From an uncultured Pseudomonadales bacterium (GTDB taxonomy: Bacteria; Pseudomonadota; Gammaproteobacteria; Pseudomonadales; Cellvibrionaceae), in contig CALIUX010000041.1 of NCBI GenBank assembly GCA_938048505.1, positions 1 to 10,931 on the forward strand: a stretch of 10,931 nt of DNA, read 5' to 3'. Shown here one piece after another: positions 1 through 5,327 of the stretch; position 1 is the first letter of the stretch, and the number at the start of each line of letters is the position of its first letter. A program made the position numbers and the translations under genes. The notes under the pieces are model-generated. The model did no database searches, was not told where the DNA came from, and saw only the letters and a list, made by a program, of their open reading frames with translations.

Positions 1-60
1 CTCAACAATACTGAATATAGCGCTGCCGCAAACACCCCCAAGTCTGTTAGGCAACGTTAG
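1..60 (+). CDS. C-terminal tail of a truncated upstream gene (possibly zapA)
   Basis: Frame 1 is open from the window edge to a TAG at 58-60 and encodes 19 residues ending in SVRQR. In many gammaproteobacteria the cell-division protein gene zapA sits immediately before the 6S RNA gene and fau, so this could be its tail. The 19 residues are not diagnostic, and frame 2 is also open for about 30 codons. The assignment therefore rests on synteny and on the terminator that follows at 139-170. Confidence 0.3.
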   Translation, partial: LNNTEYSAAANTPKSVRQR

Positions 61-96
61 AGCTTACAGCAATAGGCGTAGTTTGCTTTAGGCTTG

Positions 97-116
97 ATTA
101 AGGGTTCTTCCTTAAT
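97..116. repeat. Perfect inverted repeat (7-bp arms, 6-nt loop)
   Basis: ATTAAGG (97-103) and CCTTAAT (110-116) flank the loop GTTCTT. The stem is AT-rich and no long T run follows, so it is a weak terminator candidate. It precedes the better terminator at 139-170 and may be part of the 3' end of the upstream transcript. Confidence 0.4.
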
Positions 117-138
117 GTTTCACTCCTAATGGTCCTGG

Positions 139-170
139 CCCGGCATTCGCAGAGTGCTGGGTCTTTTTTT
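139..170 (+). terminator. Rho-independent terminator upstream of 6S RNA
   Basis: CCCGGCA (139-145) pairs with TGCTGGG (155-161), including one G-T pair, around a 9-nt loop. A run of seven T (164-170) follows two bases later. It would end the transcript of the gene entering from the left edge and insulate the 6S RNA promoter. Confidence 0.75.
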
Positions 171-247
171 GTATTTTTGTTTTTCGAGATATGCATCAAG
201 ACAGACATTCGGCCAATAAAAAGTCATGCAATAAAGTCTGATCATGG

Positions 248-253
248 TATAAT
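248..253 (+). promoter_or_regulatory. -10 box of the 6S RNA promoter
   Basis: A perfect TATAAT lies 6-7 bp before the base at which the terminal stem of 6S RNA begins (260), which fits a sigma70 -10 element. The region 17 bp upstream (225-230, CATGCA) is a poor -35 match, so the promoter may depend on an extra factor or on the upstream sequence. Confidence 0.65.
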
Positions 254-259
254 TTAGTT

Positions 260-420
260 GAGGGTGGCCGTGGGTAATTCCCTGAGCCGATAAACGTAGA
301 CAAGGAGCTCGCCCGCTTATATTGTGTGCACGTCCGCTTGACGGAAAGCCTAATGTATAACAGTGTTCTCCCACTTGAACCATCGGGTTCAAGGCAAGAA
401 CCTTCGGCTACTCTCATTTT
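260..420 (+). ncRNA. ssrS: 6S RNA (RNA polymerase-binding regulatory RNA)
   Basis: 6S RNA mimics an open promoter and sequesters sigma70 RNA polymerase in stationary phase. The segment shares blocks with E. coli 6S RNA from memory: CCCTGAGCCGATA around 280-292, GAAAGCCT near 344, and CACTTGAACC...GGGTTCAAGG around 373-393. The ends close in an 11-bp stem, 260-270 with 405-415, with two G-U pairs and no mismatch. A T run (417-423) follows. At about 156-160 nt it is somewhat shorter than the 184-nt E. coli RNA. Location directly upstream of fau is the conserved gammaproteobacterial arrangement, often with read-through into fau. Apparent minus-strand ORFs here are shadows of the structured RNA. 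Confidence 0.92.
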
Positions 421-425
421 TTTCC

Positions 426-477
426 TAAGCAATTTCACAGTCCAGCTCACCAATTAGCCTTTAACAGTAATTGCTTA
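426..477. repeat. 9-bp perfect inverted repeat between ssrS and fau
   Basis: TAAGCAATT (426-434) is exactly complementary to AATTGCTTA (469-477), with a 34-nt loop. It lies in the spacer that would be the fau leader if ssrS and fau are cotranscribed. A smaller hairpin (CCAAC 493-497 with GTTGG 506-510) lies between it and the fau start. Function unknown; it might influence processing of the 6S-fau transcript. Confidence 0.4.
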
Positions 478-532
478 TTAGTCAGCTCCTTTCCAACCAT
501 ATTACGTTGGCAGTCAACCTATTAAGGCTTTC

Positions 533-1132
533 ATGTCAGACCGCTTATCAATGCTGCGCAAGCACAACAAGATGAAACGCCTGAGCCTTTCAAAGGCGCA
601 ACAACAAAAAGCATCATTTTGGATTTGCTTACGTATAGCTAGACACCCATCATTTAAAAAAGCGCGTGTATTTGCAGCCTATGTTGCAACAAAGGGAGAA
701 GCCTCTCTAGCGCCGCTAATCAAAATAGGGCTTAACCAAAAGAAGGTGTGCCTACTACCTAAAATTACTGATGGCAATCTCTCTTTTTACCCGTATAGAA
801 AAAAACATATTTTAAAACGCGGGTGTTACGGCATCAAAGAGCCCATAAGCTCGGGGCAAGCTTACAGTTTAAATGATGTCGATTGCATCATCTGCCCGTT
901 ACTGGCATTTGACACTCAAGGAAATAGAGTAGGAATGGGCGGGGGCTATTACGATAAGGCACTAGCGCAAATAAAAAATAGATCCAAAAAGCACATATGG
1001 GGAGCAGCTTATAGCTTTCAAAAAACCGAAAAGCTCACGCCCGAGAGATGGGACATACCAATGCACGGTATATTCACACCGAACCACCACATCCAAGCAA
1101 TGAAAACAATATCAGCACAGGCCCGACGTTAA
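533..1132 (+). CDS. fau: 5-formyltetrahydrofolate cyclo-ligase (5,10-methenyl-THF synthetase)
   Basis: This cytosolic enzyme converts 5-formyl-THF to 5,10-methenyl-THF using ATP and so recycles an inhibitory folate. The 199-residue length is normal for the family. Visible signatures are the basic N-terminus ahead of a QQQKAS segment, the KGE of YVATKGEASL near residues 47-53 (substrate region), LLPK near 76, and the glycine-rich nucleotide loop GMGGGYYD at residues 134-141. ATG 533 was chosen because AAGG lies 6-7 bp upstream; Met7 (551) is a possible alternative start. The gene follows 6S RNA, as in E. coli, where the pair is linked to stationary phase and persistence. It is the last plus-strand gene before a convergent small gene. 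Confidence 0.95.
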   Translation: MSDRLSMLRKHNKMKRLSLSKAQQQKASFWICLRIARHPSFKKARVFAAYVATKGEASLAPLIKIGLNQKKVCLLPKITDGNLSFYPYRKKHILKRGCYGIKEPISSGQAYSLNDVDCIICPLLAFDTQGNRVGMGGGYYDKALAQIKNRSKKHIWGAAYSFQKTEKLTPERWDIPMHGIFTPNHHIQAMKTISAQARR

Positions 1133-1208
1133 CCGCCAAGAACTCACTATAGACACAAAAGGATGGTACGGAGTAGGATGGAGGTCGTGAGACAATAACT
1201 ACAACAGT

Positions 1209-1349
1209 TTAACGCTCTTCAAGGGCAAAACCCTGCTGATGAGGAGCCGGCTCAGTGCGGCTAGCAAATGGATTGGATATACTGAAACTACTCAAAAACA
1301 AACCTACAACAAAAAGAATAACAGCCAAAGTCAGTATATCTAAACGCAT
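1209..1349 (-). CDS. Small single-pass membrane protein, unknown function (46 aa)
   Basis: This minus-strand ORF starts at the CAT at 1347-1349 and ends at the TTA at 1209-1211. It encodes 46 residues starting MRLDILTL. Residues 5-24 form one strongly hydrophobic helix. A Ser/Pro/Arg-containing segment (about 25-31) and a short polar tail ending in FALEER follow, giving a plausible anchored peptide. Support for its being real comes from the biased composition, a plausible promoter (1390-1418) about 40 bp upstream, and its convergent position 77 bp after fau. The Shine-Dalgarno is weak (GAGAT about 10 bp upstream). I do not recognise a named family. It could still be a chance ORF. Confidence 0.55.
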   Translation of the reverse strand: MRLDILTLAVILFVVGLFLSSFSISNPFASRTEPAPHQQGFALEER

Positions 1350-1389
1350 CGGTATGATCTCGTTCTAACACCATTGAAATGAGTTAGCA

Positions 1390-1418
1390 TTTATACGCTG
1401 TTCATTAACGCGACACAA
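1390..1418 (-). promoter_or_regulatory. Candidate sigma70 promoter for the 46-aa membrane protein
   Basis: Read on the minus strand, TTGTGT (1413-1418) is separated by exactly 17 bp from TATAAA (1390-1395). The -10 matches 5 of 6 consensus bases and the -35 only 3 of 6. It lies about 40 bp upstream of the start codon at 1349. Confidence 0.35.
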
Positions 1419-1540
1419 GCCTTAAAACCATAACCGACACACAGCAAAACAACGCGCTAACCCGCCCCTTGTATTACAACAAGCGTATTCAATAAACCGC
1501 ATGATCACTCTTCCACACCAGAAAGTCATTTGACACTAGT

Positions 1541-1582
1541 ATCAATCTAAAACTTTAAGATGAGTTTCAGCTTTAGATTGAT
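1541..1582. repeat. Long inverted repeat with nested stem
   Basis: ATCAATCTAAA (1541-1551) and TTTAGATTGAT (1572-1582) are perfect 11-bp arms. Inside, AAACT (1549-1553) can pair with AGTTT (1563-1567), leaving a four-base bulge (1568-1571). No gene overlaps it with support. It could be a hairpin in an RNA, a protein-binding palindrome or a terminator remnant; there is no T run. Confidence 0.5.
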
Positions 1583-1693
1583 TCAAAATTTCTCCTACAA
1601 AAAAATGAATTTGACAGACTATCAAGGCCTTAGCGGCTGAGTGTAAGAAAAGCATCACGAAGCCCTGCTCTATTTTGTCGCACTGACAAAGAC

Positions 1694-1702
1694 TTATACA
1701 CA
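1694..1702 (+). promoter_or_regulatory. DnaA box (TTATACACA)
   Basis: This is an exact match to the DnaA consensus TTATNCACA and identical to a natural strong-to-moderate box variant of E. coli oriC. It is in the same orientation as the second box at 1895, with starts 201 bp apart. Confidence 0.5.
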
Positions 1703-1815
1703 CAACAGCAACCTCTCACCCAAGTGATCACAAAAAAGTCAAGAGCCTATGCATTTTTTCTGAAAAACATATTAAAAAAATCTAAATATTTGATTAATAT
1801 ACTGTTTTTAAGAGG

Positions 1816-1832
1816 TGATCATTTTTTGATCA
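1816..1832. repeat. Paired TGATCA palindromes
   Basis: Two TGATCA palindromes (1816-1821 and 1827-1832) are separated by five T, giving two closely spaced GATC sites. The flanks are strongly AT-rich and the element lies between the two DnaA boxes. Such sites would be Dam/SeqA targets if the host has that system. Confidence 0.5.
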
Positions 1833-1894
1833 AAAAGTTAAAGGGTCAGCATTCATGGGGGTTTCACGGCTATTGAGCAGCCATATCCACCAAC

Positions 1895-1903
1895 TTATCC
1901 ACA
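1895..1903 (+). promoter_or_regulatory. DnaA box (TTATCCACA)
   Basis: This is an exact match to the highest-affinity DnaA box sequence. A degenerate neighbour, ATATCCACC (1884-1892), lies directly upstream in the same orientation. The box is outside any supported gene. Confidence 0.55.
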
Positions 1904-2122
1904 AGTATTGTGGAAAGAGGCAATAAAACTGTCATTAGACTGTCATGTATTGAAGAGGATCATGCTGACAACAAGCGTAAATACAGCGTTTTTAAAACCT
2001 ACTACTATTGACTTAATTCTTGTCAAGATCAAATCACTCAAAAAGGAGTAAAAAATTAGCTAGACGCCCTTAAGAAGAGGTGCATGCACTATTTTGCAAC
2101 GTGAAACAATATTGAGTAAGCA

Positions 2123-2341
2123 TTAGCCTTTTTGCCTAAGGGGCTCCAAGACAGACTCTTGTCCGTGAATTTTAATATCAAGCACCAGTGATAGCAGCTG
2201 ACCTAGCTCACCATCCGGCCATCTTTTGTAGGACAGCCATAACAAGTAGTCTTCAGGAATATCAATTAGCACACGGCCCGCATATTTACCAAATGGCATT
2301 GTTTGATTCGCGATTTTAATGAGGTGTTTTTCTTCAAGCAT
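2123..2341 (-). CDS. DUF3820 family protein (putative QSregVF_b domain)
   Basis: This 72-residue protein covers a whole DUF3820 domain. The core motif PFGKYAGR is at residues 16-23, followed by the IPEDYLLWLS helix, a WPDGELG turn, and a C-terminal helix ending LEPLR. Pfam describes the family as a putative quorum-sensing-regulated virulence factor; its biochemical role is not established. The start at 2341 is preferred over Met15 because relatives I recall carry the same xHLIxxAN-type lead before the FGKY motif. The Shine-Dalgarno is weak (AAAGAA). It is transcribed alone on the minus strand; a degenerate repeat array lies directly upstream, where its promoter should be. Confidence 0.85.
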   Translation of the reverse strand: MLEEKHLIKIANQTMPFGKYAGRVLIDIPEDYLLWLSYKRWPDGELGQLLSLVLDIKIHGQESVLEPLRQKG

Positions 2342-2354
2342 AGATTTCTTTACA

Positions 2355-2481
2355 AAGCTTCTTTAAGCTCAACTCCTTAGGTATAACTTTTAAGTGCAAT
2401 TCTTTTAAGCATAACAGGCTTAAGCACAGTGCTATTTAGGAATAGCTTTTTAGGCGTAGTTTTTTAGTTAGGCGTAGCTAG
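2355..2481. repeat. Degenerate ~14-bp tandem repeat array upstream of the DUF3820 gene
   Basis: About eight imperfect units repeat the pattern TTTAAGCNNAACT or TTTTAGGCGTAGT at roughly 13-17 bp spacing. The last two units share TTAGGCGTAG exactly (2450-2459 and 2468-2477). The nonamer TAGGCGTAG also occurs at 73-81 near the left edge, suggesting a genome-wide low-complexity element. The array occupies the region where the minus-strand gene's promoter or leader should be. Confidence 0.5.
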
Positions 2482-2876
2482 GGCATACCCCTTAAACACC
2501 CCTCTCTTTGAACAAAGTTCCAAACAAAGATGATGCAGAATAGAGCCGCTTAATAGAGTTGTGCCCGTGTAAAGCCTAACGATTATTAGCTATATCGAGC
2601 AAGATAGGATTCATGATAAAGTCACAATGACCGTTAATCGATTAACTGCACGATTGCCGTATTTCAAGGTACAATTTGTAACTTAGCTTGTGTTAAAAAT
2701 TAATATATTTTACTCAAAATTGATACAAAAAAACTAAAGCCAAAAATACAAACTAATACTTTATTACCAATTTTGGCCAACATTGTATATCGCGCATATT
2801 GTGTAATGACAAAACAGTAATGATATTGACATCCATGTTTAGTTTTTATTTAAGAAAAAACCGTGAACAATGCGTT
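2482..2876. other. Non-coding AT-rich region upstream of the DUF1631 gene
   Basis: There is no ORF with coding character on either strand. It contains a CTTTGAACAAAG palindrome (near 2508-2519), a perfect 14-bp palindrome (2633-2646), and a very AT-rich stretch at about 2690-2770 that could hold promoters for the downstream plus-strand genes. I could not single out one promoter. Confidence 0.5.
2633..2646. promoter_or_regulatory. Perfect 14-bp palindrome, possible operator
   Basis: GTTAATCGATTAAC is fully self-complementary. It lies in the intergenic region some 230 bp before the first small ORF leading into the DUF1631 gene. A dimeric repressor or activator could bind it; no cognate regulator is seen in the window. 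Confidence 0.4.
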
Positions 2877-2951
2877 ATGACAAATACCCTACATCGACTT
2901 AACGCTTTACTAGAAGAGCCACAGTATCAATCTTTACCTCAGAACAAATGA
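2877..2951 (+). CDS. Possible 24-residue leader peptide ORF
   Basis: ATG 2877 opens 24 codons beginning MTNTLHRLNALLEEP and ending in TGA at 2949-2951. The stop overlaps the ATGATG start of the next ORF, the geometry of translational coupling. No Shine-Dalgarno is visible. The composition is protein-like, but this short an ORF can arise by chance. It may also be the first part of a small gene broken by a frameshift, with the second part at 2948. Confidence 0.22.
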   Translation: MTNTLHRLNALLEEPQYQSLPQNK

Positions 2952-3073
2952 TGAACTTGCAACAACATGCTTCGGTCTTAGACTCGATAGAGGACATTGA
3001 GCCTTATTTAACCAAGAATGAAGGCAACAAGAACATCAGTCCAGATCAAAAACATAAAATAGTTTCAAAATAA
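2948..3073 (+). CDS. Possible 41-residue acidic/polar protein upstream of DUF1631 gene
   Basis: Starting at ATG 2948 (or 2951), this frame encodes 41 residues beginning MMNLQQHASVLDSIEDIEPY with a Lys/Asn-rich tail, ending at TAA 3071-3073. It overlaps the stop of the 24-codon ORF and ends 25 bp before the DUF1631 start, so the three could form one transcript. It has no transmembrane segment or recognisable domain. Codon content resembles the neighbours, but there is no Shine-Dalgarno, so expression would rely on coupling. Unknown function. Confidence 0.35.
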   Translation: MMNLQQHASVLDSIEDIEPYLTKNEGNKNISPDQKHKIVSK

Positions 3074-3098
3074 GTGTTATTAATACAACGGATATATC

Positions 3099-5183
3099 AT
3101 GTCGTTCACACATAGTGCTATTAATGCCCAGCCTCACCCAGCATGGTCATCACTCAGTCAGATAGCTAGCGATGATATCACTCGTTTATTAGAGCATTTT
3201 TATTCTTCTACCGATAACCTACTCTATGATTTGTCGAAGCGGGCCGAAACCAGTACAGAAGCTGCCTTCTACTTTGACGCAATGCGTGAACTGCGGACCG
3301 CCCGCAACTCATCGATTGATGCGCTATTGCGTGATCTAAAAGAGCAAATGAACGGCCTAGCAAAAGGCCAAAAGCAGCCCACAAGTATTGAGCAAAACCT
3401 CAGCCTACTCATGGGGAATGAATTAGAGCGTGTTTTAGCATGTGAAACTGTTGTCAATAATGTTAAAGATCTCTATTACGACGAGCTGTCACTACTGGTC
3501 AGAAGGCTGACACCGCTATGCCCTTTAACGTTGATTGCCGGTGAGCAATTTCCGCTTTCACCGCATTGGCTGGCACACAGTTTTGCAAAAGTCATTCCAG
3601 CACTCAATGGGAACATCTCTGTTATTATTTTTAAGCAGTTCGAAAAACATATCTTGAGGCAGTTAGAGCCACTATTCACGCAATGCAATGAATATTTGGT
3701 ACATCATAACTACATCAAACAAGATACGCCTTTTGACCCTCTCTCACGCAGCCCAGTACCCAAGCTGTCGGATATTCCAACCTCATTAGATGATCCGCTG
3801 CAATCACTGTCAGCACCAATGCGGTTCACGTTGCCGTTGCACTCACTGCGTCAAATATTGGCTAACGCTCGTTTTCAGGCCGCGAATGATTCATCGCTTG
3901 GCTATCGCTATGCATTCAACCCGGGGCCAGTTGTACCGCTTAGTATCTTGAATACTGCTCTTACCTCTCAGCAGCAGCAAAGTGCTGACGTCATGTCTTT
4001 TCCATTAAAGAATCAAGTCGGTGACTATGTTCAGCGAGCCTTAGAAGGAAAGGAAAATTCAGCGCAAGAAGCCAATGCACTCAATCCTTATCATGAAGAT
4101 ATTATTCAGTTGGTGGGGGCATTTTTTGATGAGTTACTCGAAGACGAAATGCTAACCACCATTAGCCAGTCGTTAATTTGCCGGTTACAAATACCCGTCT
4201 TAAAGGTATCACTGCGCAATGAGGTATTTTTCACAAACGAACAGCACCCCGCTAGAGAGTATATTAATCTACTCACTCAACTGAGTCAGACATTAGAGTT
4301 TATCGAACACCCTAATGATGACCCGCTTTACAGCAAGCTACTCAATAGTGTTAAACGTATTAATAAGCGCTTTGAGATCAATGAAGATATTTTTGCAAGT
4401 GAACTTGAGACACTAAAAGTGCTTGAGGGGCAAGAACGCAAAAGAGCCGATGTAATAGAACTGCGAACCTGTCAGGCAGAAGAAGGGAAGGCTCGATTCT
4501 CACGCGCTAAAGAAGCGGCAAGTGAATGTATCGAACAGTATGTCGCTCAACAGGACCTACACAATGAGATTAAAACATTCATTGAAGAATACTGGCATCA
4601 GATCCTAGTGTTAACCTTTATTAAAGAGGGCAGCGGTAGTCAGTGGTTACTCCATACTCAAACACTGAACGATTTACTGTGGCTCGATCAAGAACACGCT
4701 GATGATCGCACCCAAAACCGCGCATTAGAGCTTCGTAAAACCATGCCAGAACGACTTGAAGCTGGTTTGAGCCTCTTACATATCACCCAAGAGCAGTCCC
4801 AAGCACTCATTGAAAACGTATTGGCTGCAACACAAAGCACCAGTAATGAGCGCTCAAAGCTTGTTATCAAAAAGACTGCCATTGATATTCAGCGTGAAAA
4901 CTACGCTTCTTTAGAACAAGAACACTTTAACCTTGCTCGGGATATGGAGGTAGGAACATGGGTGAAATATCGAATAGATTCCAGCCACACTGTATGTAAG
5001 TTAGCCAGCAAAGACACCAACAATCATTACCTGTTTGTAAACCGGCTGGGCATGAAAAAAATCAACAAAACACGCCAAGCCTTTGCAATGGATTTGCAAA
5101 ATGGTCTAGTCAGTATTTTGGGACAAGAGCCTATTTTTGATAGACTCATGAATCGCGCACTCGCTCACCTAAAAAAAGAATAA
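3099..5183 (+). CDS. DUF1631 family protein with C-terminal PilZ-like region
   Basis: This 694-residue soluble protein has no signal peptide or membrane segment. Family features are FYFDAMRELR (residues 57-66), a segment LSLLMGNELERVLA followed by a conserved acidic/hydrophobic helix and LVRRL (about 101-136), predominantly helical middle regions, and a C-terminal beta-rich segment from about 615. That segment begins EVGTWVKYR and runs through CKLASK, YLFVNRLGMKK and a final helix; it resembles the PilZ-like end of the family. DUF1631 proteins are often annotated 'thymidine phosphorylase' in error; no such catalytic motif is seen. A c-di-GMP link is only suggestive, since I do not see a full RxxxR...D/NxSxxG motif. 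Start ATG 3099 has only a weak GGA upstream. prsK follows after 144 bp. Confidence 0.88.
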   Translation: MSFTHSAINAQPHPAWSSLSQIASDDITRLLEHFYSSTDNLLYDLSKRAETSTEAAFYFDAMRELRTARNSSIDALLRDLKEQMNGLAKGQKQPTSIEQNLSLLMGNELERVLACETVVNNVKDLYYDELSLLVRRLTPLCPLTLIAGEQFPLSPHWLAHSFAKVIPALNGNISVIIFKQFEKHILRQLEPLFTQCNEYLVHHNYIKQDTPFDPLSRSPVPKLSDIPTSLDDPLQSLSAPMRFTLPLHSLRQILANARFQAANDSSLGYRYAFNPGPVVPLSILNTALTSQQQQSADVMSFPLKNQVGDYVQRALEGKENSAQEANALNPYHEDIIQLVGAFFDELLEDEMLTTISQSLICRLQIPVLKVSLRNEVFFTNEQHPAREYINLLTQLSQTLEFIEHPNDDPLYSKLLNSVKRINKRFEINEDIFASELETLKVLEGQERKRADVIELRTCQAEEGKARFSRAKEAASECIEQYVAQQDLHNEIKTFIEEYWHQILVLTFIKEGSGSQWLLHTQTLNDLLWLDQEHADDRTQNRALELRKTMPERLEAGLSLLHITQEQSQALIENVLAATQSTSNERSKLVIKKTAIDIQRENYASLEQEHFNLARDMEVGTWVKYRIDSSHTVCKLASKDTNNHYLFVNRLGMKKINKTRQAFAMDLQNGLVSILGQEPIFDRLMNRALAHLKKE

Positions 5184-5243
5184 TACTTTGATGAGGTAAA
5201 CGATGCACCAGTAAGCCGTGCAACTCATGCCTACCCGTCATAA

Positions 5244-5278
5244 CACTACGAGCACGTACCTTTTTATAGTGCTCTGTG
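5244..5278. repeat. Inverted repeat between the DUF1631 gene and prsK
   Basis: GAGCAC (5250-5255) pairs with GTGCTC (5269-5274), and CAC/GTG flanks extend the symmetry. The 13-nt loop contains five T, but no T run follows the stem. It could be a weak terminator for the DUF1631 transcript or an operator in front of prsK. Confidence 0.35.
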
Positions 5279-5327
5279 TCAGTTGCAAGGCCAAACAGAC
5301 AAAGAATAAAGGCTCGCACCTCTCACA

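Larger units (their letters stand above)
1350..2122. other. Gene-poor AT-rich interval
   Basis: I find no convincing protein gene between the 46-aa ORF and the DUF3820 gene. It holds the candidate promoter at 1390-1418, the long inverted repeat at 1541-1582, two DnaA boxes, several GATC sites (for example within GTGATCAC at 1724-1731), an AT-rich core at about 1740-1850, and a GTGCATGCAC palindrome at 2080-2089. A 29-codon ORF at 1962-2051 has a purine-rich stretch in front of it but no other support. Confidence 0.6.

Noticed and set aside
126..453. Two minus-strand ORFs (126-392 and 196-453)
   Set aside because: They overlap the 6S RNA gene, its promoter and a terminator; their products look random and have no ribosome site.
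1142..1152. ACTCACTATAG, resembling the core of a T7 phage promoter
   Set aside because: Only 11 bases match, the upstream part is absent, and nothing phage-like is present; chance similarity.
1962..2051. 29-codon ORF preceded by GAAGAGG
   Set aside because: Too short and not protein-like enough to support; no neighbour or conserved feature backs it.
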